DNA of 24,751 nt from a virus. Both the position numbers and the translations under genes were made by a program. The stretch covers positions 1-24,751 of IMG/VR virus record IMGVR_UViG_3300036980_000573. One strand, written 5' to 3'. The stretch's first letter is position 1, and each line of letters starts with the position of its first letter. Positions 8,386-14,693 of the stretch are shown in pieces. The notes under the pieces are model-generated. The model ran no database searches. It had not been told where the DNA came from and worked only from the letters and a program-made list of their open reading frames with translations.

Positions 8386-9806
8386 TGCTTCAACCAATCC
8401 ATTTTGGAGTAAATTCATATAAGGCAAAAAGCGGCTTAGTTTCGGCGGAAAGAATGCTCAATTGTTATGCTGAAATAACCCCTCAAACAAGCCCTTTTCC
8501 TAATATGGTTTCAGGAACCGCTGGCTTAACTGTTTGGAAAGACACAGGGGTTTCTTTGCCTGTTTATGGAATGCGGGTAATGGGTGAAAATCTTTATGTG
8601 GTGGTCGGTGAGAAGGTCTATAAAATAGATTCCTCAAAAACAGTAACCTTGTTGGGCAATATTACCACAGAAATCGGGAATGTAACAATGACTGACAACG
8701 GCGATCAAGTTACGATTCAATTGCCAAATGGAATTACTTATTATTGTACCCCAACCGCTTCATCTTTAACACAAATCACTGACGCTGATTTTAACGATTC
8801 GGGTTCAGTTACAACCTTAGACGGATTTACAATATCTGCCTTACTTAACAGCAATGAGTTTCAATGGTCTAATGTCAATCAAACAGAAAATTGGAACGCT
8901 CTAAACGCTGCTACTGTTGAAGCAAATTCTTCAAAAATAGTAAGAGTTTATCAAAACAATTTAGAGCTTTGGTTCTTTAAAGAAAATATTATTCAAGTGT
9001 TTTACAACACTGGATCAGGCTCACCTTTATTTCAAAGAAAAGAGGGCGTTTATATTGAAAAAGGCTGCGCTTCAAAATATTCAATTGCCACAATGGACAA
9101 TTCATTTTTCTTTTTAGGAAATGATAGGCTTATCTATCAAACTTTAGGCTATCAATTAAAGCCAATCTCAACCTTTCCTATTTCGCAAGAAATAGAGACT
9201 TACACAACAATTGATGATGCAATTGGCTTTACCTATGTTCAAGACGGACATAAATTTTATTGTTTAACCTTTCCAAGCGAAGATAAGACTTGGGAATATG
9301 ATATTACAACTGAACTTTGGCATGAAAGAGAAAGCGTAGATAATCAAGGTAAAGATGGAAGGTGGCGAGCTAATTGCCATGCTTATTTTGCAGGAAAAAA
9401 TTTAGTTGGTGATTTTCAAACTGGCATTATTTATGAATTAGACCCTGATGTTTATACTGAAAACCAAACAGTAATTAAAAGAGAAATCATTGGAACAACA
9501 ATGTTTAAAAACTTCGCAAGGTTTTCTTTAAATAAGTTTGTTGTAATGATGGATACAGGAATTGGTATTGCAACAGGGCAAGGTTCTGATCCGCAACTAG
9601 TTGGAAGATTCTCTGATAATGGCGGTAAAACCTATACAGATGAACTATGGCAACCAGTTGGTGCAGAAGGCTCTTTCTTGACAGAAGTATTTTGGACAAA
9701 GATAGGCGGAAAAGCCCGCTCTTTCATTGCTAGGTTAAATTATAGCGAGCCAACTAAATTTCAAATTGTTGGGGCGTTTGTGGAGACTGAATCAGAAAAT
9801 GATTAA
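8385..9806 (+). CDS. Packaged-DNA stabilisation / tail hub protein, P22 gp10-like
   Basis: A 473-residue beta-rich protein, almost exactly the length of P22 gp10 (472). The N-terminus (GVNSYKAKSGLVSAERMLNCYAE) shows the gp10 family pattern of N-x-Y followed by S/A-E-R-x-x-N-x-Y. Repeated beta blades follow, including GENLYVVVGEKVYKID, NSFFFLGNDRLIYQ, HKFYCLTFPSEDKTWEYD and a C-terminal FSDNGGKTYTDE. In P22, gp10 forms the hexameric tail hub that closes the head after packaging and carries spikes and needle. It follows gp4 as in P22 and overlaps the next gene by 8 nt. Confidence 0.85.
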   Translation: MLQPIHFGVNSYKAKSGLVSAERMLNCYAEITPQTSPFPNMVSGTAGLTVWKDTGVSLPVYGMRVMGENLYVVVGEKVYKIDSSKTVTLLGNITTEIGNVTMTDNGDQVTIQLPNGITYYCTPTASSLTQITDADFNDSGSVTTLDGFTISALLNSNEFQWSNVNQTENWNALNAATVEANSSKIVRVYQNNLELWFFKENIIQVFYNTGSGSPLFQRKEGVYIEKGCASKYSIATMDNSFFFLGNDRLIYQTLGYQLKPISTFPISQEIETYTTIDDAIGFTYVQDGHKFYCLTFPSEDKTWEYDITTELWHERESVDNQGKDGRWRANCHAYFAGKNLVGDFQTGIIYELDPDVYTENQTVIKREIIGTTMFKNFARFSLNKFVVMMDTGIGIATGQGSDPQLVGRFSDNGGKTYTDELWQPVGAEGSFLTEVFWTKIGGKARSFIARLNYSEPTKFQIVGAFVETESEND

Positions 9807-10101
9807 TTTACCAAATGTCCAACAACCGATAGAAGAAAACGGAATTGTAAAACCTGAATGGAACACTTTTTTTCAGCAAATAAAAACAACAATTAAAACT
9901 GATTTATTAGTTGATATTGGAGTGCCAAATGCAAGACAGCCTTTAGTTAAAGAAAGTGGCGAAATTGATTTAGTTTGGTTTTCATTCTTTGAAAAAAGCT
10001 ACAAAACAACTGGAGCAACTTTTGGTTTACCTTCAGCGCAAGAAAAATTAGGGAAAAATTGGAATGATTTTTTCCAAAACATATATCAAGAATTAAAATA
10101 A
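9799..10101 (+). CDS. Small protein of three internal repeats (100 aa)
   Basis: The start is ATG 9799, overlapping the gp10-like stop by 8 nt. The frame is open upstream, but a longer form would overlap gp10 more without benefit. Three tandem repeats of about 30 residues fill the protein: LPNVQQP...KPEWNTFFQQI, VPNARQP...DLVWFSFFEKSY and LPSAQEK...GKNWNDFFQNIY. Each has a Pro-x-x-x-Gln start and a Trp-x-x-Phe-Phe end. Repeats with a 'P-x-x-x-x-P ... W-x-x-F-F' pattern recur in phage tail accessory proteins. A small virion or hub-associated protein is likely; its partner is unknown. Confidence 0.65.
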   Translation: MINLPNVQQPIEENGIVKPEWNTFFQQIKTTIKTDLLVDIGVPNARQPLVKESGEIDLVWFSFFEKSYKTTGATFGLPSAQEKLGKNWNDFFQNIYQELK

Positions 10102-10141
10102 TATCTTGATTTTTTATTAATTTTAGCAATTATTAATTTTA

Positions 10142-10165
10142 TGAGTAAATGTAAAATGATGGCTA
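10142..10165 (+). promoter_or_regulatory. Composite repeated element TGAGTAAATG-TAAA-ATGATGGCTA, copy 2
   Basis: TGAGTAAATG (10142-10151) and ATGATGGCTA (10156-10165) flank four extra bases, in the 82-bp gap before fibre gene 2. Copy 1 is at 796-815. An AGCAAT and an AT-rich run precede both copies. Candidate late regulatory element; no transcription evidence. Confidence 0.35.
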
Positions 10166-10183
10166 TACAAACATTTACTTATT

Positions 10184-11242
10184 ATGGGTGGACTTGCAAA
10201 CAAATATAAAGGCTTATCTGGCGTAGAGCCAACAGCAATAGAAATAGGAGCATTGCCACTTGCTGGCGGCACGCTTACTGGCAACCTTAATTTTAGCGGA
10301 AACGGCTTAGAAATTACTGGCGACTTTTCAAACGCAACTCGTGCAAACCGCCTTTCTCTTCAAACATCAACTGTAAACGGCAGCACTAGAGTTCCTATAC
10401 TTCCAAATGGAAATTCAAGAATTGCTGGCGTAGATTGCTACGATGGCACAGATCCTGACAACGCTTCGTTTTTACAAGTTCACGCTGACGGAACTGGCGG
10501 TCATGTTGGTTTAAATTCTGGCAAAACAGGCACAGGGACAACGAGAAATTTAGAATTTCAAATTGACGCTGCAACTAAAGCTAAAATTAATGCAGCAGAC
10601 GGCACTTTCCAATATTTACAACCTGTAAATGCTCAAACTGGCACAACTTACACTTTAGCTGCCAATGATTATGCTAAATTAATTACTATTAATAACGCAT
10701 CACCAATTACTGTTACCCTTCCGCAACAATCTACTTTAGCCACTACTACAGGTTTTCATTGTGAGGTTCTTAATCTTGGAGTTGGCGCAATTAATTATGT
10801 TAAACAAGGTGCGGAAACGATTGATGGCAACACAACACAAAATCAATACGCAAGAGTAAAAATTGGAAGACCTGCTACAACAAAATGGTCAATAGCTTAC
10901 GGCACAGCATTAAAACCGTCTCAAATTGAAGCTGCAAGAGTTCCTTCAGTTCCAGTTGCTGGCACAACTTATGTTATAGTGGTCAAAGCTAAAAATCCTT
11001 TTACAATCACGGGTTTTGTGCAACAAGCTACTTCTCTTGGAACTGCTGGGACTTATACTGTGAGTATTAACGGCGTAGCGGTAACTGGCTTAAGTGCCGT
11101 TGCAAATACAACTGCAATAACTGAAACAGCCGCAACTGCTTTAAACAGCGTTAATGCTGGCGATCAAGTAACAATAGTACTTACTGGAATTGTTGCCCCT
11201 GTTGGCTGGGTTGGTTCTTTATCAATTTTAGAATTATTATAA
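10184..11242 (+). CDS. Tail fibre protein 2
   Basis: A 352-residue protein beginning at ATG 10184. Residues 23-37 carry LPLAGGTLTGNLNFSG, the 'alpLaGGtlTGnl' motif common to phage tail fibres. A middle region (about 70-150) is Gly/Thr/Asn-rich. Residues about 152-245 form a beta module (QTGTTYTLAANDYAKLITI ... ITVTLPQQS ... NYVKQGAETIDG ... KWSIAYG) seen at fibre tips. The last 100 residues are Ala/Val/Thr-rich strands, like an Ig-type cap. It follows the composite element at 10142 and ends one base before the lectin-like gene, so the two probably form a unit. Probable host-recognition appendage. Confidence 0.75.
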   Translation: MGGLANKYKGLSGVEPTAIEIGALPLAGGTLTGNLNFSGNGLEITGDFSNATRANRLSLQTSTVNGSTRVPILPNGNSRIAGVDCYDGTDPDNASFLQVHADGTGGHVGLNSGKTGTGTTRNLEFQIDAATKAKINAADGTFQYLQPVNAQTGTTYTLAANDYAKLITINNASPITVTLPQQSTLATTTGFHCEVLNLGVGAINYVKQGAETIDGNTTQNQYARVKIGRPATTKWSIAYGTALKPSQIEAARVPSVPVAGTTYVIVVKAKNPFTITGFVQQATSLGTAGTYTVSINGVAVTGLSAVANTTAITETAATALNSVNAGDQVTIVLTGIVAPVGWVGSLSILELL

Positions 11243-11243
11243 T

Positions 11244-11960
11244 ATGGCAGCATTTCGAATCCAACCTACGCCATTAACAATTCCAAGTGCATCAAATTGT
11301 TTATTGTGGATGCGTCCTGATGACACTAGTTCTTCTAACATGACATTTAGTGCCAATAGATTATCTGCAATCAAGAATTTAGCAAATAACAGAGTTCTAA
11401 TTAATAACGGAACTACTGCCAACCAACCTAGTACAGGATTAGTTACAATTAACGGATTAAATGCTCTTGGTTTTGACAATGACAACAACCGTTGGCTAAC
11501 AACTGGTCTTCCAGCGACATTAACCAATTTTGCTATATTTGCTGTAGTCCAGCAGGTTGTTAGTGGAGCGCAAGGCACAATATTTGCTGGCGGTTCTACG
11601 GTGCAAACAATAAGAATGGGTACTACTAATAACGGGTTTGATTCAAATGACAGCACAACTACAATTGCTTTAACTACTGGAACATCAGTTTTAACTGCGC
11701 CAGCAATTTTTGCAGTTACTGCCAATGTTGCAACTTCTACTCGAAATCTTTATGTGAATAGTGCAACAATTGGAGCTTCGGGTGCATATGACGGATCCGT
11801 TCCACCAAGTTTTTTTGGAACTGGCTCCGCATCTTCAGGTAGCGCCCGTGGAGGATTTAATTTAGGCGAGACTATTATTTACAATAAGGCTCTTTCTGCT
11901 ACAGAAATAACTACAATTATGCGATATTTATCTAATAGATCGGGAGTGATTTTAACTTAA
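11244..11960 (+). CDS. LamG/concanavalin-like lectin-domain appendage protein
   Basis: A 238-residue, Ser/Thr/Asn-rich protein reading as one LamG-type beta sandwich. Features are CLLWMRPDD (about 19-27), LGFDNDNNRWLTTG, TNFAIFAVVQQV, a run of short strands and the terminal GETIIYNKALSATEITTIM with RYLSNRSG. That last element is the typical end of LamG-like domains in phage and bacterial surface proteins. Such domains bind glycans or proteins. Directly behind fibre gene 2, it is likely a fibre tip or capsid-surface adhesin. An antisense open frame covers its first two thirds and is treated as a shadow. Confidence 0.65.
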   Translation: MAAFRIQPTPLTIPSASNCLLWMRPDDTSSSNMTFSANRLSAIKNLANNRVLINNGTTANQPSTGLVTINGLNALGFDNDNNRWLTTGLPATLTNFAIFAVVQQVVSGAQGTIFAGGSTVQTIRMGTTNNGFDSNDSTTTIALTTGTSVLTAPAIFAVTANVATSTRNLYVNSATIGASGAYDGSVPPSFFGTGSASSGSARGGFNLGETIIYNKALSATEITTIMRYLSNRSGVILT

Positions 11961-11962
11961 TT

Positions 11963-12358
11963 ATGAAAATAAATATTTTTAATACTTTTGAGCAAGCTAA
12001 GCAGGCGCAAGAATATGATCATTTATATCAAAGAGCCGTTGCATTAGCTACTGTTTGTGAAGTTAGCTTAGAAGCTGTACGCCAGAATAACCTTCATATT
12101 TTACAAGATGGAGTTTTTGCTTTAGAAACACATGTTATTGAAAACAATATTGTTATCCATGACTTAGATTTATATAAGCGTGTGATTAAGCACTGGAAAT
12201 CAACAACTAGCTGGTCTGATTATTTTAAATATCAAGATAAATTTGCTTACTGCAAAGATCACTCGGATATTTGCTGGGATTGGATAGAGATAGATTCTTC
12301 TGAAATAAGATTATTAGACAAAGAAGGTAATTTAATTGAAATTCAAGAGCAAATTTAA
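11963..12358 (+). CDS. Unidentified 131-aa protein after the fibre genes
   Basis: A soluble protein of mixed helix and strand with no signal peptide or membrane segment. Visible features are an N-terminal helix with QAKQAQEYDHLYQRAVALA, a WKSTTSWSDYF patch and CKDHSDICWDW in the C-terminal half, where two Cys flank His-Ser-Asp. The start is two bases after the lectin gene and the stop overlaps the next start (TAATG). Position after two adhesin genes would fit a fibre-assembly factor, but there is no motif to support that. Function unknown. Confidence 0.6.
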   Translation: MKINIFNTFEQAKQAQEYDHLYQRAVALATVCEVSLEAVRQNNLHILQDGVFALETHVIENNIVIHDLDLYKRVIKHWKSTTSWSDYFKYQDKFAYCKDHSDICWDWIEIDSSEIRLLDKEGNLIEIQEQI

Positions 12359-12756
12359 TGGACGAAATACTTAATAGCATAAATTCTTTAATCTTAAAAA
12401 CAGCAGGCGGCTTAATTGCGCTTTGGGGAGTGGCAGTTTACTCATTAGTAAAAATTGCTACATTCCTTGGAGGGTGTGCAGCAGAAGGTGCAATCAATAG
12501 GGCTTTAACAAAAATGTTGCCTTTAGTAAAGTCTCAATTTACGATTGAATTTGAATCTATCAAAGAAGATGTTGCCCAACTAAAAGAAGAAGTTGGAGAT
12601 TTAAAATCTTCAATTGAAAAATATAGAAAAGTTAAACATGATATAGAAACTGAAAATCAATATCTTGCAGAAGCTTTGATTTCTAAAGATGAAGTGATGT
12701 TGGAAGAATTTAGACAAATTCTTATTAAAAGAGAAAAAAGAAAAAAATATGAATGA
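12358..12756 (+). CDS. Membrane-anchored coiled-coil protein, lysis-block candidate
   Basis: A 132-residue protein. Residues about 13-43 are hydrophobic (TAGGLIALWGVAVYSLVKIA then FLGGCAAEG), one or two short membrane helices. From about residue 65 a charged heptad-like helix runs through EEVGDLKSSIEKYRK to a basic end (REKRKKYE). It overlaps the preceding stop by one base and the next gene by 8 nt, and it heads a block with spanins. Holins often have hydrophobic N-termini and basic tails, so a holin or membrane-associated lysis regulator is possible. The long coiled coil is less usual, so this is left open. Confidence 0.55.
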   Translation: MDEILNSINSLILKTAGGLIALWGVAVYSLVKIATFLGGCAAEGAINRALTKMLPLVKSQFTIEFESIKEDVAQLKEEVGDLKSSIEKYRKVKHDIETENQYLAEALISKDEVMLEEFRQILIKREKRKKYE

Positions 12757-12952
12757 CCAATGTGAAAGACCACCAACTAATGCGGAAGTTGCTTTAAAAA
12801 TAGTTAAAGAGTTCTTTAAATTCTTTTCTAAACCTCCGTTAAGAGCCACATTCTTCAGTATAAGTTTTTGTAGCGGCATGTTCTTTTTCATCTCTAAACT
12901 TTCTGTATCTGATTGTATCGAGGGGGCTAAATGGTTAATCTCATTGGTGTAA
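12749..12952 (+). CDS. Small single-pass membrane protein, holin-like (67 aa)
   Basis: A 67-residue protein with a charged N-terminal half, a Lys/Phe-rich amphipathic stretch (VKEFFKFFSKPPLRA, about 20-34) and a hydrophobic segment TFFSISFCSGMFFFISKL (about 35-52). Three cysteines are spread along it. It lies directly upstream of and overlaps the i-spanin gene, the usual holin position. One short membrane segment fits a small class III holin or a pinholin-type protein, but no sequence family is recognised. Confidence 0.5.
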   Translation: MNDQCERPPTNAEVALKIVKEFFKFFSKPPLRATFFSISFCSGMFFFISKLSVSDCIEGAKWLISLV

Positions 12953-13209
12953 AAATGATTGAGTATTTAAAAGCTATTGGTATCTTTGCTGGCATTGTTT
13001 TAACCTTCTATTTAGGCGGTTTAAAAGCAAAGAACAAGAAACTTGAAGAAGACTTGGATCAAGAAAAAGAACAATCCAATAATTTGCAAGAAATAATTAA
13101 ATCAACAAGACAAGCTAAAGAAGATGAACAGAAAATTAATGATACTCCTGTTGATGAGTTGCGTAAGCAGTTGTACGAAGAAGCAACCATTAATTCTACA
13201 AAACTTTGA
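12931..13209 (+). CDS. i-spanin (Rz-like) inner-membrane subunit
   Basis: Up to 92 residues: one N-terminal membrane helix (YLKAIGIFAGIVLTFYLGGL) followed by a strongly charged helix (KAKNKKLEEDLDQEKEQ onward) facing the periplasm. This is the i-spanin plan. Two starts are possible: ATG 12931, with GAGGGGG four bases upstream at 12920-12926, or ATG 12955, two bases after the preceding stop. The first has the better ribosome site. Its end encloses the start of the o-spanin gene in another frame, the classic Rz/Rz1 overlap. Spanins fuse inner and outer membranes at the last step of lysis in Gram-negative hosts. Confidence 0.8.
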   Translation: MVNLIGVKMIEYLKAIGIFAGIVLTFYLGGLKAKNKKLEEDLDQEKEQSNNLQEIIKSTRQAKEDEQKINDTPVDELRKQLYEEATINSTKL

Positions 13210-13360
13210 TCTTTGCTCTGAATTTAAGAAATTTGAATTAAGCGGAAGAGAAGCTTTTACCGTATCTGAATCAACTGTAAAACAAGTTAGTTATTATAAT
13301 TTGAGACTTAAAGAACATTGCCCTTTTTTATTTAATGAGATTGAGGATCATGCTGATTAA
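13124..13360 (+). CDS. o-spanin (Rz1-like) outer-membrane lipoprotein
   Basis: A 78-residue protein starting inside the i-spanin gene in a different frame and running 151 bases past its end. The N-terminus is a lipoprotein signal: MNRK, hydrophobic IMILLL-type core (LMILLLM) and a lipobox V-S-S-C with Cys17 as the likely lipidated residue. The mature part is about 62 residues, longer and less proline-rich than lambda Rz1. The nested arrangement and lipobox together make the call strong even without sequence identity. It overlaps the nuclease gene by 11 nt. Confidence 0.8.
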   Translation: MNRKLMILLLMSCVSSCTKKQPLILQNFDLCSEFKKFELSGREAFTVSESTVKQVSYYNLRLKEHCPFLFNEIEDHAD

Positions 13361-13763
13361 AATATTACTTACCATAATTCTATTATCAATATCATCTAAC
13401 GCCTACGCCTACGAGTGGCAAATTTTGCGAGTTATCGATGGCGATACAATTGAGATAAAAAACGAGTGCTTTCCAAAAGAATTAAAGTTGTCTGTTAGAG
13501 TAAATTCGGTCAATACGCCTGAAAAAGGCTCAAGAGCTAAGTGCGACAAAGAAGCTAAGTTAGCAGAACAAGCCTCAAAGTTTACTAAGCAATTTGTTGG
13601 TAAGAATAAGAAAGCTACTTTTAGAAATATCAAATGGGACAAGTACGGGGGAAGATTACTTGCAGATGTTGAAATAAACGGCAAAAGCCTTGCAGATGAG
13701 TTAGTTAAGAACAATTATGCAAGATCATACGATGGAAAAAAAAAGGGTTCTTGGTGTGAATAA
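13350..13763 (+). CDS. Secreted staphylococcal-nuclease (SNc) homologue
   Basis: Start chosen at ATG 13350, with GAGG at 13343-13346, over ATG 13335, which lacks a ribosome site. That gives 137 residues with a signal peptide cut after AYA (1-20). The SNc fold follows: RVIDGDTIEI (27-36), VRVNSVNTPEKG (49-60), CDKEAKLAEQASKFTKQFV and DKYGGRLLADVEI (97-109), GKSLADELVKNNYA. Putative catalytic Arg50, Glu58 and Arg102 are present; the Asp of the usual VDTPE is Asn55. SNc enzymes are calcium-dependent nucleases. In the periplasm or medium it could degrade host DNA at lysis or block entry of competing DNA (inference). Confidence 0.85.
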   Translation: MLIKILLTIILLSISSNAYAYEWQILRVIDGDTIEIKNECFPKELKLSVRVNSVNTPEKGSRAKCDKEAKLAEQASKFTKQFVGKNKKATFRNIKWDKYGGRLLADVEINGKSLADELVKNNYARSYDGKKKGSWCE

Positions 13764-13847
13764 AATAGCTTTTAAAGTTGTTTCAAATTCTAGCAATGGA
13801 ATACAATTTAACACTTTATTTAACTTAACCTTAACCTTTCTATTTTA

Positions 13848-14165
13848 ATGAATATAAAAAATTTTCTTTTAGACCTATTAATAAAACTTAATACTTTTTA
13901 TCTCTTTCTAAATCAGGAATTGCTTTTTGCTTGGAGAAGGGTTTTGGCAAAACAATCAGACAATAGAATTACTTTAGCCTTTAAAACTCTTATTGAAAAC
14001 CAATATACAGCCTTAGCTTTAAATACTATATTATTTTATATTTTATCTAGTATTCTTGCTGGACATAATGGTTTAATAGGAATGGTTTTATTTGATTTAG
14101 CCCTGTTAAATATAATTGCCTTCTGCGCTAATTTATTTGGATGGATAGATAAACTCAAAAAGTAA
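13848..14165 (+). CDS. Multi-pass membrane protein, possible holin (105 aa)
   Basis: The last + strand gene of the late block, 84 bases after the nuclease. The N-terminus (about 3-30) is hydrophobic with few charges (FLLDLLIKLNTFYLFLN). A second hydrophobic stretch covers about 53-98, broken by GHNGLIGM, giving two more helices. The C-terminus is basic (DKLKK). Two to three helices and a basic tail fit class I/II holins, so it competes with 12358 and 12749 as the true holin. Its 3' end overlaps a small - strand gene by 33 nt. The short gap before it has TTAACTTAACCTTAACC-type repeats but no clear promoter. Confidence 0.55.
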   Translation: MNIKNFLLDLLIKLNTFYLFLNQELLFAWRRVLAKQSDNRITLAFKTLIENQYTALALNTILFYILSSILAGHNGLIGMVLFDLALLNIIAFCANLFGWIDKLKK

Positions 14166-14270
14166 CATGTTAGGCGAATCAAAAGGTTCATCAAAGTTAA
14201 ATCCAAAAGCCCATGCAATAACTATAACGACAGCCAAGAATCCAGCATAAATCCATAGTTCATTTTTCAT
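14133..14270 (-). CDS. Small single-pass membrane peptide (45 aa)
   Basis: ATG at 14270 opens 45 codons ending at 14133. After a short N-terminus comes one membrane helix (WIYAGFLAVVIVIAWAFGF, residues 6-24), then an acidic NFDEPFD and a short tail. It shares four bases (ATGA) with the end of the next small frame upstream, the usual coupling in this operon. Its 3' end overlaps the last + strand gene. It lies beyond a possible terminator hairpin, so expression would depend on read-through. Function unknown. Confidence 0.45.
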   Translation of the reverse strand: MKNELWIYAGFLAVVIVIAWAFGFNFDEPFDSPNMLLFEFIYPSK

Positions 14271-14386
14271 TTTCTTTTAAGCTTTTTAATTTCAACTAGT
14301 TTATAAAGGCTTCTTTCTTTCTGTTTCTTGGGTCTTTGGGAGCAATTAAATAATAAAAGTTTTAATGTTATGGAATTGCATAACAT
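14267..14386 (-). CDS. Short basic peptide (39 aa), doubtful
   Basis: ATG at 14386 opens 39 codons; the stop TGA overlaps the start of the membrane peptide at 14270 by four bases. The C-terminal 25 residues are very basic (QRPKKQKERSLYKLVEIKKL). The start codon lies inside the arm of the hairpin at 14360-14391, so either initiation is occluded or the real start is different. The ATGA coupling is the main support. Confidence 0.3.
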   Translation of the reverse strand: MLCNSITLKLLLFNCSQRPKKQKERSLYKLVEIKKLKRK

Positions 14387-14391
14387 TAAAA
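14360..14391 (-). terminator. 13-bp perfect hairpin, candidate terminator or attenuator
   Basis: TTTTAATGTTATG (14360-14372) and CATAACATTAAAA (14379-14391) are perfectly complementary around a 6-base loop. Read leftward it follows the stop of the gene at 14398 by only seven bases and is followed by CTTTTATTATTT, a loose U-run. On the + strand no U-run follows. The stem has only three G-C pairs, so it would be a weak terminator; a protein-binding dyad is the alternative. Confidence 0.45.
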
Positions 14392-14397
14392 ATAAAG

Positions 14398-14598
14398 CTA
14401 GTGATGACAGTCGATTTTCTCCAATCTAGTTAATTTATCTTTATATTTAGGTTTTGTTACTCCGTATCTAGGTGGAGATCTTTTTAAATTTTCCCCACCA
14501 TGAGGAGGACAAAATGAACAAGATAAAAGATTTTTTCTTATTTTTTTAATTACTGATGAATTTGTTTCTTTTAGTTTTTTTATCCTTTTGTTTGCCAT
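14398..14598 (-). CDS. Small basic CxxC protein (66 aa)
   Basis: Start taken as ATG 14598, one base overlapping the preceding stop (TGATG), rather than the in-frame GTG at 14601. The protein is very basic with a central block C-S-F-C-P-P-H-G-G-E-N followed by LKRSPPRYGVTKPKYKDK. The CxxCPPH motif with nearby basic, proline-rich residues is seen in small phage and prophage proteins of unknown role. A zinc-stabilised nucleic-acid-binding peptide is plausible. Followed by a hairpin that may end the unit. Confidence 0.6.
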   Translation of the reverse strand: MANKRIKKLKETNSSVIKKIRKNLLSCSFCPPHGGENLKRSPPRYGVTKPKYKDKLTRLEKIDCHH

Positions 14599-14693
14599 CA
14601 CTTCATTTCCTTTTTTCCTGAACTTTTAATGTCAAGGTAGGTGTGTTCAAGATGACAAAGGCGATTCTTGCACTTTCTTCTGTTGTCTTTCAT
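14598..14693 (-). CDS. Tiny basic Cys/His peptide (31 aa)
   Basis: ATG 14693 overlaps the ASCH gene stop by four bases (ATGA) and the frame ends at TGA 14600-14598, itself overlapping the next start. It has RRKCKNRLCHLEH near the N-terminus, so Cys8, Cys13, His14 and His17 could hold a metal. Both junctions are translationally coupled, which is the best evidence that it is a gene. The second ASCH copy at 24190 is also followed by a small Cys-rich gene with the same ATGA overlap. Confidence 0.5.
   Translation of the reverse strand: MKDNRRKCKNRLCHLEHTYLDIKSSGKKEMK

Noticed and set aside
11237-11725. 162-aa open frame on the - strand under the LamG-like gene
   Set aside because: It mirrors the codon structure of the + strand gene, has no ribosome site or neighbours on that strand, and shows no recognisable domain.
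13409-13714. 101-aa - strand frame under the SNc gene
   Set aside because: Complete antisense overlap with a clearly recognisable nuclease; no independent support.
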